NCBI RefSeq assembly: GCF_027921745.1
Contig: NC_079238.1
Span: 434,001 to 498,000 of the forward strand
DNA: 64,000 nucleotides
Source: Schizosaccharomyces osmophilus
Taxonomy: Eukaryota > Ascomycota > Schizosaccharomycetes > Schizosaccharomycetales > Schizosaccharomycetaceae
Direction: 5' to 3'
Shown: positions 41,469 through 50,890 of the stretch, one piece after another
Layout of the letters: each line of letters opens with the position of its first letter
How positions within the stretch are numbered: the first letter of the stretch is position 1
Translations under genes and position numbers: made by a program
The notes under the pieces: model-generated
The model's input: the letters and a program-made list of their open reading frames with translations, nothing else
Database searches by the model: none
Told to the model about the DNA's origin: nothing

Positions 41469-44400
41469 TAAGTCTGGGCAGCTTTATATAAAGCTCCCCA
41501 CACTGTGTCATTTGTACATTTGGCCGTTTGCCTTGTTCGTTTATCCTTACATTGCATACGTTTACAAGAATCATCTATTTTCCGATGAAGTTCGTTATTT
41601 AACCTACATTGCTTCTGGAACATTAAATGTATTAGTTTGGCTAATCGGCGAATGGAATACGCATATGTATTGCCTTTTGACATGCAGAAAGAGCAACTCT
41701 ATAGATGATGCTACACACATAATGGTGGTCCCTAGCAAATCTGGAGACAGCAGCAGTGTGGAACCAATTGAAAAAACGGTTCTTCCCGATGGCCAACGCG
41801 TTCAATACTCATTTGTTTTCCAGAAAAAGCGCTATCTTTTTAAAGACGAGAATAAACATTTTACCAATGTAACATTTCCTATGGATTCTTCTCTTACAAT
41901 CAGCGATTTTAAGAATAGCTCTGGTTTAAATTCAGCCCAAGAGGATATGTACAAGTGTCACTATGGTAGAAACGTCTTTGATATTCCTATTCCTTCATTT
42001 ACTACCTTATTCAAGGAGCACGCAGTTGCTCCTTTTTTTGTTTTTCAAATTTTTTGTTGCGTTCTATGGTGCTTAGATGAATACTGGAAGTTTTCCCTTT
42101 TCTCAATGTTTATGATCGTGGCTCTTGAATGTTCTGTTGTCTGGCAACGTCAGCGTACTTTGGTTGAATTCCGTACCATGAGTATTCAGACGTATGATGT
42201 TCAAGTATACCGTAACAAGAAATGGATGCCTGTCTTAACTGAGGATCTTTTACCCAACGACATTGTATCCATCGTACACACCAAAGAAGATCTTGGACTC
42301 CCTTGCGACTTACTTTTAATTTCCGGAACCTGCGTAGTCAATGAAGCCATGCTATCTGGAGAGTCTACCCCCTTGGTTAAAGAATCTATTGAATTACGCC
42401 CAGAGGAGGCTGTAGTAGATTTCGGTGATATTGACAGAAATGCTGTTTTGAATGGTGGTACCCGAATTCTTCAAGTTACACCTTCTCCGTTCTCAAAAAT
42501 CAAAACTCCTGATGGTGGCGTACCTGCTATTGTACTTCGTACTGGTTTTGAAACAAGTCAAGGTTCTCTTGTGCGTACAATGGTGTTTTCCTCCGAAAAG
42601 GTTACCGAAAATAACTGGGAAAAGCTTTACTTCATACTGTTTTTGATGGTGTTCGCTATCGCTGCTTCTGCTTATGTATGGCATATTGGTAGCCAAACTG
42701 ACAGAAGCCGCTACAAGCTAATGTTGGATTGCATTATGATTATTACCTCTGTCGTCCCTTCTGAACTTCCTATGGAACTTTCTTTAGCGGTGAATGCATC
42801 ATTAGCTGCATTATCCAAGTATTACATTTACTGTACTGAACCTTTCCGTATTCCTGTAGCAGGACATGTGGACATTTGCTGTTTTGATAAAACTGGTACT
42901 TTAACAGAGGAGCATATGGTTGTTCAGGGCATTTCTGGTTTAAACAAAGAAGATCCTTCTCGCCTTGAAACTTTAAATAGTATCCCTATTGAAACTGAAT
43001 TGGCTATCGCTACTGCTCATACACTAGTGTTGCTTGAACAAGAGGGCGAGCCTGCTAAGACCGTGGGTGATCCGATGGAGAAAGCTACTGTTGAAGCTTT
43101 GGGCTGGTCAGTAAGTAAGAACAACGTTGTTATCCCTCCTGAATCTTCTGTTTTCCATAAAGGAAAGGTTCAAATTACTCGTAACTTCCAATTTTCGTCT
43201 GCCTTGAAACGTCAGTCCTCTGTGTCCAATGTACGTGTCGCTGGTGGTAACCAAAGGACATTTGTATCTGTAAAAGGTGCACCAGAAGTCATTGCTACTA
43301 TGTTGAAGAACGTCCCAAAAGATTATGAAAAGATATACAAAGAATATGGTCGTAAAGGATCTCGTGTTTTGGCTCTTGCCTGCAAGCACTTCAAGAACTT
43401 TGTGTCAGAAAGTAAGGTAACCGATTTGACGCGCGAAGAAATAGAATCTAGCTTGGAATTTGCGGGTTTCCTGGTATTTAGCTCTCCTTTGAAGGATGAT
43501 GCTAAGGGCACCATTCAAATGTTGAATAACTCTTCTCACAGATGCATGATGATTACTGGTGATAACCCCTTGACTGCAGTCTATGTTGCCGAACAAGTCG
43601 GTATTGTCGAAAAACCTACTTTAGTGTTAGACGCTAATGAAACCTCTAAAGGAAGCATGGAATGGAAGAGTACTGATGATACTGTCACTCTGCCTATGGA
43701 TTGCACGAAGAAATTGGATGCTTCTTTATATAAAATGTATGATCTTTGTGTCACTGGCCGTGCTCTTTCCGAGATTGAAGATCCTGCTGTGTTGCTGTCT
43801 GTGTTGACACATGCTTGGGTGTATGCTCGTGTTTCACCGGCTCAAAAGGAACTTATGATTGCTACTTTGAAAGATAGCGGTTATGTTACTCTGATGTGTG
43901 GTGATGGAACCAACGACGTTGGTGCTCTCAAGCAATCTCATGTCGGTATCGCGTTATTAAATGCATCAGAAGAAGACATGTTGCAGATGCAGGAGCGGGC
44001 TCGAATGAACAATTTGATGTCGGTTTACGAGAAGCAAATAAACCTTTCCAAACGGTTCAATCTTCCTCCTCCTCCTGTTCCTCCAGCCTTGTGCCATGCA
44101 TTTCCCGCCGGACCTAACAATCCTCACCGCGAAAAGACTCAAGAAAATTTAACTAAATATTTGGATGACTTGAAGGTAAAGAAAGAAGGTGATACTGGAC
44201 TAACGGAAACCGAACGCTCTGCCGAAAAACGTGCCAATTTAGCAAACAAAATGTTTGACACAATGGCAGAGGCTTCAGACGATGATGCGCCGAAGATTAA
44301 ATTGGGTGATGCTTCTGTTGCTGCTCCAATTACATCCAAATTAGCCGTGACTAATTCTGTCATTAACATCGTTCGTCAAGGACGTTGCACTCTGGTTGCA

Positions 44401-45069
44401 CTTGTTCAATTGCACAAAATTTTGGCATTGAATTGTTTGATTACTGCTTACTCTCTTTCCGTTTTGCACTTGGATGGCATTAAATTCGGTGATACTCAGT
44501 ATACCATCTCCGGTATGCTTATGTCTGTTTGTTTTTACTGCGTTTCACGGGCGAAGCCTATGGAGACTCTTTCAAAAGAGAGACCTCAACACCGTATATT
44601 CAACACGTACATTATTGGATCTGTATTGGCACAATTTATTGTCCATGTTATTACACTGATTTATATTACAAGGTGTGTGTATGTTTATGAGAATCCTTTG
44701 GATAAAGTTGATTTGGAAGAAAGCTTCAGTCCTTCGTTGCTTAACAGTGCAATTTACCTTCTGCAGTTGATTCAACAAGTTTCCACCTTTGCAATCAACT
44801 ATCAAGGACGTCCTTTCCGAGAAGCTTTAAGTGAAAACAAAGGCATGTATTATGGACTTTTGGGAACTGCATTTGTTGCTATAGCTGGTGTTACAGAGTT
44901 TATACCCGAACTCAATTCCAAATTGCAACTTGTAAAACTTCCTTTCAATTTCCAAATGCAATTACTGTATACTATGGTACTTGACTATGGAGCCTGCTGG
45001 GTCATTGAAGAAGTTATGAAGAAATACTTCCGTGACAACAAGCCTAAAGATATTGTTTTGCGAGATTAA
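41434..45069 (+). CDS. cta4: P5A-type ATPase of the ER (Spf1/ATP13A1)
   Basis: A single exon of 1211 residues. N-terminal extra membrane segments (YIWPFALFVYPYIAYVY) precede the actuator loop SGESTPLVKES. The phosphorylation site is DKTGTLTEEH with Asp485. Hinge motif MCGDGTNDVGALKQSHVG and PSELPMELSLAVN in the fourth membrane helix, the P5A signature, follow, then six C-terminal helices. P5A ATPases extract misinserted moderately hydrophobic transmembrane helices from the ER membrane; loss disturbs protein targeting and ER calcium and manganese. Length matches the family (about 1200). The S. pombe name is Cta4. Confidence 0.95.
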   Translation: MGDSSLVSSPDIKSGQLYIKLPTLCHLYIWPFALFVYPYIAYVYKNHLFSDEVRYLTYIASGTLNVLVWLIGEWNTHMYCLLTCRKSNSIDDATHIMVVPSKSGDSSSVEPIEKTVLPDGQRVQYSFVFQKKRYLFKDENKHFTNVTFPMDSSLTISDFKNSSGLNSAQEDMYKCHYGRNVFDIPIPSFTTLFKEHAVAPFFVFQIFCCVLWCLDEYWKFSLFSMFMIVALECSVVWQRQRTLVEFRTMSIQTYDVQVYRNKKWMPVLTEDLLPNDIVSIVHTKEDLGLPCDLLLISGTCVVNEAMLSGESTPLVKESIELRPEEAVVDFGDIDRNAVLNGGTRILQVTPSPFSKIKTPDGGVPAIVLRTGFETSQGSLVRTMVFSSEKVTENNWEKLYFILFLMVFAIAASAYVWHIGSQTDRSRYKLMLDCIMIITSVVPSELPMELSLAVNASLAALSKYYIYCTEPFRIPVAGHVDICCFDKTGTLTEEHMVVQGISGLNKEDPSRLETLNSIPIETELAIATAHTLVLLEQEGEPAKTVGDPMEKATVEALGWSVSKNNVVIPPESSVFHKGKVQITRNFQFSSALKRQSSVSNVRVAGGNQRTFVSVKGAPEVIATMLKNVPKDYEKIYKEYGRKGSRVLALACKHFKNFVSESKVTDLTREEIESSLEFAGFLVFSSPLKDDAKGTIQMLNNSSHRCMMITGDNPLTAVYVAEQVGIVEKPTLVLDANETSKGSMEWKSTDDTVTLPMDCTKKLDASLYKMYDLCVTGRALSEIEDPAVLLSVLTHAWVYARVSPAQKELMIATLKDSGYVTLMCGDGTNDVGALKQSHVGIALLNASEEDMLQMQERARMNNLMSVYEKQINLSKRFNLPPPPVPPALCHAFPAGPNNPHREKTQENLTKYLDDLKVKKEGDTGLTETERSAEKRANLANKMFDTMAEASDDDAPKIKLGDASVAAPITSKLAVTNSVINIVRQGRCTLVALVQLHKILALNCLITAYSLSVLHLDGIKFGDTQYTISGMLMSVCFYCVSRAKPMETLSKERPQHRIFNTYIIGSVLAQFIVHVITLIYITRCVYVYENPLDKVDLEESFSPSLLNSAIYLLQLIQQVSTFAINYQGRPFREALSENKGMYYGLLGTAFVAIAGVTEFIPELNSKLQLVKLPFNFQMQLLYTMVLDYGACWVIEEVMKKYFRDNKPKDIVLRD

Positions 45070-45743
45070 ACAACACAAGAATAAGGCTACTGCTTGATCG
45101 TCCATGGAGCATGTATAAAAAGACTATTAAAAGAAGATAAATCTATTCCCAGGAATGCATGGCTTTCATGTTTCATTACTTGAGAACAAATTATTACATC
45201 TTTACGATTACATTAGAAGCTTGTTTGCTTTATTTCTACTGCATTTCATTTATATACCAGTAATATTCATGAAAAGATTTTATGCTTCTATACTAATAAT
45301 AAAAATAGACCTTTCATTTGATCTCTTTGAAGTAGAGCATGATTTTCATTGTAAAACTATTCAAAGTTAAATCTGAGCAAAGCAAAAAAATCTATATCCT
45401 GTTATCGTCGAGTTTTCAATTTTTATTTCAAAAAATCATTTGGTAATATTACTCTTTATGAAAATATTATTACTTAATTCATTATCATATGGAAGTAATG
45501 GAGACAACAGCACGATTCGAGAGCATCTTCTCGAGTTCTTCAAGAAAACACTCAGAAGGGCTTGTAATTGTGATATTCATACGTGTATAGTAACTTTTAT
45601 GATTAACTTTTGATGATTGGTTTGGTGGCCCTACAGAATTGAAAGCATTATTGATCAATTTCACTGAATAAGTAACAACCCAGTAAGTAAGTGTTTCCAG
45701 GGAGTTTGCGCTTTTGAAATTAGATAAATAGATTATTGAAGAT
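45070..45743. other. intergenic, cta4 to rpb7
   Basis: About 670 AT-rich bases between two plus-strand genes. A minus-strand 98-codon frame runs through 45485-45781 into the rpb7 start and ends EECFLEELEKM-like; it has no ATG that makes sense and is not called. Confidence 0.45.
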
Positions 45744-46311
45744 ATGCCTTTCTTCCTAAAAGAGCTTTCTCTTACAATCACGTTACATCCCAGCTACTTT
45801 GGCCCTCGGATGCAGGACTACCTAAAAGCAAAGCTTTTGGCAGACGTTGAAGGAACGTGTTCTGGACAATATGGTTATATTATATGTGTACTTGACAGCA
45901 ATACTATAAATATCGACAAAGGACGCGTAGTCCCAGGTCAAGGTTATGCTGAGTTTGAGGTAAAATATCGAGCGGTTTTATGGAGACCATTCAGAGGTGA
46001 AGTGGTAGACGCCGTGGTTACCACCGTAAATAAAATGGGCTTTTTTGCCGATATTGGTCCTTTGAGTGTATTTGTGTCGTCGCATCTTGTACCTCCAGAT
46101 ATGAGATTTGATCCTGCTGCCAATCCTCCAAATTATTCTGGTGAAGATCAGGTCATTGAACGAGGATCTAACGTTCGATTAAAAATCGTCGGTACTAGAA
46201 CTGATGCTACTGAAATTGTACGTCTCTCACGATGTTTGTTGCTGTATTTATTAACCTCTTTTGTAGTTTGCGATTGCTACCATGAAAGAAGATTACTTGG
46301 GAGTCTTATAG
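45744..46311 (+). CDS. rpb7: RNA polymerase II subunit Rpb7
   Basis: Exon 1 (45744-46217) and a 45-base exon 2 (46267-46311) are split by a 49-nt intron (GTACGT ... TATTAACCTCTTTTGTAG) and give 172 residues, exactly the S. pombe length. The start [21 protein letters not shown] is the RNP-like tip domain, and residues 80-172 form the S1 OB fold ([23 protein letters not shown]) ending [14 protein letters not shown]. Rpb7 with Rpb4 forms the stalk that binds nascent RNA and stabilises initiation. If the intron were ignored the protein would lose its last conserved strand. Confidence 0.95.
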
Positions 46312-46828
46312 ACGTTATAAAACCTTTTTTTAAAATATTATAGGCTCCTTTATGTGATAGCCAAGAAAAAAACAAAGGCCGCATCTCTTTTTTCTTTTTT
46401 TTTTTTTTTTTTTTTTGGAAACAGCTGCGAAACGTGACATATCTTATCCTGTATATATCCTTGAAAGTACCGAATTCAGTCTTTTAGCTTATAGCTCACT
46501 GTGTCTTTCTCAATATTTTTCTTCATCTCTGTATGCTTATACTTTTATGGATTCATATATTTGTCAGTTCACTATTCAAATCTTAATCTGTTTAACATCT
46601 GCTAATTTGATCCGTATGTGGAATCGCTTCCAAGTGATTCCTTATTATCTGGCATCCATCAAGTTATATTTTTACTGATAATGATAATATTGAGTTCAAG
46701 TCAAGTTATGTATAGTAGCTTTCTGGTGCAGCAATCAAAAAAAAAAAAAAAAGAGAAAAATTAAGCTAAAATAGTTAGATATAAGCAAAGCTATCATATC
46801 TCAGTATGTTGCAGATTAAATAAAGATA
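46312..46828. other. convergent intergenic with homopolymer tracts
   Basis: 3' regions of rpb7 and the tricalbin gene. A T tract lies near 46397-46416 and an A tract near 46738-46752. No gene was seen. Confidence 0.5.
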
Positions 46829-49800
46829 TTACTTGTCTTTCTTAAGGCCACGGGAGAATCCTTTGCGCATTTTGTTAGTTAAATTGGCGACAGATGTAAC
46901 TCCGTCAACTGCAGCATTGATTCCACCAAAAGCAGCTTCTCCAAGAGAAGATATACCCTCTAATGGCATAGCCATTAATTGAGCTGTTTGTCCCAATAAA
47001 TCCTCAGCGAAAGAAGAGTTGCCTGCACGTTTGGAACGTAAGACCCATCGAGGTTCAAGGTGAATTCTCAAGTTTAAGGTTCCTTGATTACTGTCAAGAG
47101 GCAACTCAAAGCTAGTATATTCATGTTGCTGAAGCTTATACAAATCAATAACACAGCTTCCTAAAGGATCATTTTGGTTTCCAAAGTCACTATCAAAAAC
47201 TCTAGCAACAAATTTACTTGTTTGTTTGCAGGGAAGCTCAACCTCAAATCCTTCATTGAAAACAGGATTAAGGTTTTTCTTAATAATCTTCGTACGGAAC
47301 ACTTCCTCGTCTTGGAGCTCAAATATAACAAAAGGATCGGACTTTCCATTGGAATCAGCGCTAGCGAGATCGGTAGCATTAAGTACGTCTACCGTCATTT
47401 TACCCATATTTTCATACTTTTCCTTTTCGTCCAATTTTAAAACCACCGGTGTAAACCGGAAAGCTATTAAGAACGAACCACCTTTGTCAAAACTTAATCT
47501 GAAAAGCTTGGAAGAACCCTCGGTTATCAACTTTTTGGTAGAACAAATTTGAGAGCTGACAACCTTTGTACCGTCTAAAAGTTTGAAAGAGCATTGGGAA
47601 AATTGAAGCTGTCTGATAAATGTGCGACCAAATTCATGGATACCATTGCCATTGGGACCATTAAGAACAGGGGACATATAAACGTGGTGAGGAAGATCAT
47701 CAAGGAAAATTGCCAGTTTGTATTTACCTGAGAGCTGGCTTGAAATTACATCCCAAGACATAAAGCCAGACTCATACTTTAGACATTCGTTGGTGACTTC
47801 AGGAGGCGATAAAAGTTGAGAAGGCAGGGTAGGTTGTTTCTTTGCAAGAGAATCCTTTTCAGCCTCAGGTTGAACGCCCGAAGTTTCTTCGCCAGCATCG
47901 ACTGCAGGTGGGGTTATGACTGATGAAGGTTCTTTAGGTGCTAATCCGGGAACAGAAGCCAAAGGATAAAAGTCATATCGATATTTAATGGTGGATTTGC
48001 CTTGTACACCGCGTGACGAAATCAAATTATTGGTAAGCTCACTAGGTTCATGGTATTCAAGGAATGTACCGTTTTCACTTTGGTGAACGAATTTGGACAC
48101 GGGAACAGAGAGGGTACCAATAACGGTATCATCACCATGGGATTCATATTGCATAACTTGAAGCTGACAAGTGTCATGCTTCGTCATGACGGGAACATAA
48201 ACATGTTCATCCCAGGAAGGATTCAAGCTATCCTTTATTACCACTGTTCGACCTTGTTCCATGCTGTATGAAAGAGCACGGACATAAGCATCGCACTTTT
48301 TACCGGGGAGTTTCGAATGCAAACTACTGCATGAATTAATGTGAATACGCATAACACCAATAGGAACAGCAACAGCAAGGGAACCAGGGTCACCAACAGA
48401 CAATTCGACAGGCTTCCATGTGGCTGATAATCGAACTCGTCCACCAGTAGCGGTTGGGAACTGGAACCAGCCTAAGCCCTTCTGAGTAGCAGTTACCAAT
48501 TCTTGAAGACTCATATTAACAGTACCAGCAGGACGACTGTTTTCGTCGGTAAATACCTGAATACCAACCATCCCCTTTTCACCCTTAGGAACAACGGTAC
48601 CGCAGAACTCTTCCCATGAAGGGTTGTTATTTTTCTTAATTTTGCGAGTAGTATGCATAATTTTATCATTAATGACTAAATTGGCATATGCAGTGTGACG
48701 CTTTGAAGGGTCCTTACTTAGATCCTTACATTGATGAGCAGTGAATTGCACAATACCAGGTCCTTCAATTTTTGCAGAATCTTCTTCTCCGACATCAATC
48801 GTGGGATAGAACTTGGAATCAAAGATTAATGTTCCTCGCTCTTTATTACTCAAAGTGATAGGAGCTTTAACATCATTAAAAGCAGGCATGGCTTCCAAAA
48901 CTGAAAGAGCAACTGTAGCAGTACCAATCAATTTATCCTTGCGAAGGTCGTTAAAGTCGTAAACTTCAAGAATTAAGTTCTCAGCAAATGAGTTGATAAT
49001 AGCATAAAACGTTTCATTAAAAGTCGGGGAAGTAGTGTTCTGAACAGTTTTAGAGATGCCAATTTTCTTTCCAAAGGAGTTTTTAATTACAACATATGGA
49101 TCAATGGAACCGAGAACATCACCCTTTAGTGATTCACATCGCCTTAGACGAATTTCAACAGCACCAATGGCAACTTTGAGATTAGAAGAACCTACCATTG
49201 ACTGAATATCCAATTCGAATACATTAGGACTATACATCATGGGTCCTAAATTATCGTGAACTTGATCGTTGATAAAAGAAGTGAGTCCTGGAATATTGTT
49301 GATGTCAAATCCTAGCTTATCACCTCCAATAGGTTTAAGTACATAAGAGAAAGCAGGCTTCTCTACGAAGGTAATTCCCACAGTCTTTGCATGAGGAAAT
49401 TCATCAATAAGTTTAACCTTTACGCGAAGATGTCCAGAAAAAGAGATATTTTCGACGAGAACAGGCATTTTTGCACTAGCAACACTCTTACCAATTTTTA
49501 TATCCAAAGCGATTTTTGGATTGACTCGGGAAGCAATTTCACGGCCAGTTAAATCACTCAAATCCTCAGGAACGAATGAAACCTTCCAATCCATCATTAT
49601 TACATCTTCTTCAGTCTTTGGGTAGGAGCGAACGTACTCAATACGAGGAGATTTTGTACCAAGAGTAAAAGTCGATAAAACCATTGAATCAAGGAAATTA
49701 GGGACGTTTTCGGACAAAACTTGATCGGCAATTTCAATGACTGTACTGCTCAAAGTAGGCTCAAAAATGTACCAGAATTGTTGCAAGAAAGCATTTAACC

Positions 49801-50455
49801 ATGATACACTCTCTGGGTTACTTTCCAATCTTCGTACAGCAAGATATCTGGTGTAATCATCACGAAAGCTCATACGTACACGACGAGTACTAATCCTATG
49901 ATACTGAATGCAAATAGTCATAACAACGAATAGACTTAAAAACCCAAATCGAAGATAGCCGAATAAAAACGATAAAAAACCAGTCAAAAAAACCAAGCGT
50001 GAATCAGAAGAATATTGAATAAAGATTTCTTTCCACCTTAATCCAAGATCAATTTGCTCTGATTTCAACCCAGGGATATACTTCTTGCAAAAACTGACAA
50101 GGCGGTCATTTTTTTCTAACAATAAGTCCCTGTCGTACTTGCTTTTCGCTATTCCATCCTTCACCGGCTTTGTGGCTTGAAGCTCTTCTTTAGCGTTCTC
50201 ATCAGATACCGGAGCTTTCATGGACTCAGGCACTTTTAGAGATTCATTCGCTCCATCAGTACCTTGTACATGAACTTCCTTAATCCCTTCACTTTGCGAA
50301 TTCATATTAGAGTGTTCGGGTTCAGTAGATGGTTGCTTTTCGACAGAAACGTTCGTTTTCCCTCCGGCACCACTAGAAGGAACGCTCATCGTTTGAGACT
50401 CAGTAGTTTTATTAATCTGAGACTCATTTTCTCGTGAGTCTGCTTGGGAGCTCAT
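46829..50455 (-). CDS. tricalbin, SMP and C2-domain ER-plasma membrane tether
   Basis: A single exon of 1208 residues. The disordered Ser/Glu-rich N terminus (about 110 residues) leads to a hydrophobic hairpin near 155-185 (FLTGFLSFLFGYLRFGFLSLFVV) that anchors in the ER. An SMP lipid-transfer domain spans about 208-420 (WLNAFLQQFWYIFEPTLSS). At least four C2 domains follow, near 422-545, 575-690, 710-830 and 1015-1130; the last keeps a DSNGKSDPFV calcium-loop pattern. Tricalbins (extended synaptotagmins) hold cortical ER at the plasma membrane and move lipids. The adjacent elongation factor gene and length match S. pombe SPAPYUK71.03c. Confidence 0.9.
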   Translation of the reverse strand: MSSQADSRENESQINKTTESQTMSVPSSGAGGKTNVSVEKQPSTEPEHSNMNSQSEGIKEVHVQGTDGANESLKVPESMKAPVSDENAKEELQATKPVKDGIAKSKYDRDLLLEKNDRLVSFCKKYIPGLKSEQIDLGLRWKEIFIQYSSDSRLVFLTGFLSFLFGYLRFGFLSLFVVMTICIQYHRISTRRVRMSFRDDYTRYLAVRRLESNPESVSWLNAFLQQFWYIFEPTLSSTVIEIADQVLSENVPNFLDSMVLSTFTLGTKSPRIEYVRSYPKTEEDVIMMDWKVSFVPEDLSDLTGREIASRVNPKIALDIKIGKSVASAKMPVLVENISFSGHLRVKVKLIDEFPHAKTVGITFVEKPAFSYVLKPIGGDKLGFDINNIPGLTSFINDQVHDNLGPMMYSPNVFELDIQSMVGSSNLKVAIGAVEIRLRRCESLKGDVLGSIDPYVVIKNSFGKKIGISKTVQNTTSPTFNETFYAIINSFAENLILEVYDFNDLRKDKLIGTATVALSVLEAMPAFNDVKAPITLSNKERGTLIFDSKFYPTIDVGEEDSAKIEGPGIVQFTAHQCKDLSKDPSKRHTAYANLVINDKIMHTTRKIKKNNNPSWEEFCGTVVPKGEKGMVGIQVFTDENSRPAGTVNMSLQELVTATQKGLGWFQFPTATGGRVRLSATWKPVELSVGDPGSLAVAVPIGVMRIHINSCSSLHSKLPGKKCDAYVRALSYSMEQGRTVVIKDSLNPSWDEHVYVPVMTKHDTCQLQVMQYESHGDDTVIGTLSVPVSKFVHQSENGTFLEYHEPSELTNNLISSRGVQGKSTIKYRYDFYPLASVPGLAPKEPSSVITPPAVDAGEETSGVQPEAEKDSLAKKQPTLPSQLLSPPEVTNECLKYESGFMSWDVISSQLSGKYKLAIFLDDLPHHVYMSPVLNGPNGNGIHEFGRTFIRQLQFSQCSFKLLDGTKVVSSQICSTKKLITEGSSKLFRLSFDKGGSFLIAFRFTPVVLKLDEKEKYENMGKMTVDVLNATDLASADSNGKSDPFVIFELQDEEVFRTKIIKKNLNPVFNEGFEVELPCKQTSKFVARVFDSDFGNQNDPLGSCVIDLYKLQQHEYTSFELPLDSNQGTLNLRIHLEPRWVLRSKRAGNSSFAEDLLGQTAQLMAMPLEGISSLGEAAFGGINAAVDGVTSVANLTNKMRKGFSRGLKKDK

Positions 50456-50890
50456 TTTTACTCAGCTCCAAAAAATATGAAGACTTCACGAGATTATAAG
50501 GTAAATTTAATATCACTGAATATATTCTTTAAAAACACAAAAAAAAGGGCTTGTTTTACAAAAAATAATGGGTTAGGATAAGTAATTACCAGCTAATTAC
50601 AAAGAAACTACTAGTTGGTTCGATACAGACTGCTTTCAGCCATGCTGAGGTGCATATCCCATAGGCAAGATAGCATACCTTACAACACCATAATTTTCCA
50701 AAACATGATTACCCTTTTTCAAGTCCTTTCTTGTTTTTTAAATAACTAATTTATACCATGGCGTTTATTTTAACAGAAAGCTGCTTGAAACCTACCGCAC
50801 GTGAAAATAAATTTATGATCTACTACTGCTTTCGAAATAATTAAAATGCACAAAATTTATTCACTTAAGTTAAGCCCAAAACTAGATAAT
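50456..50890. other. intergenic, tricalbin promoter and eft201 3' UTR
   Basis: 435 bases between two minus-strand genes. Nothing was recognised. Confidence 0.5.

Noticed and set aside
45485-45781. 98-codon minus-strand frame upstream of rpb7, with a C-terminal part faintly like mitochondrial ribosomal protein bS6
   Set aside because: A bS6 gene would need about 60 more N-terminal residues, which would fall inside rpb7; no usable ATG was found.
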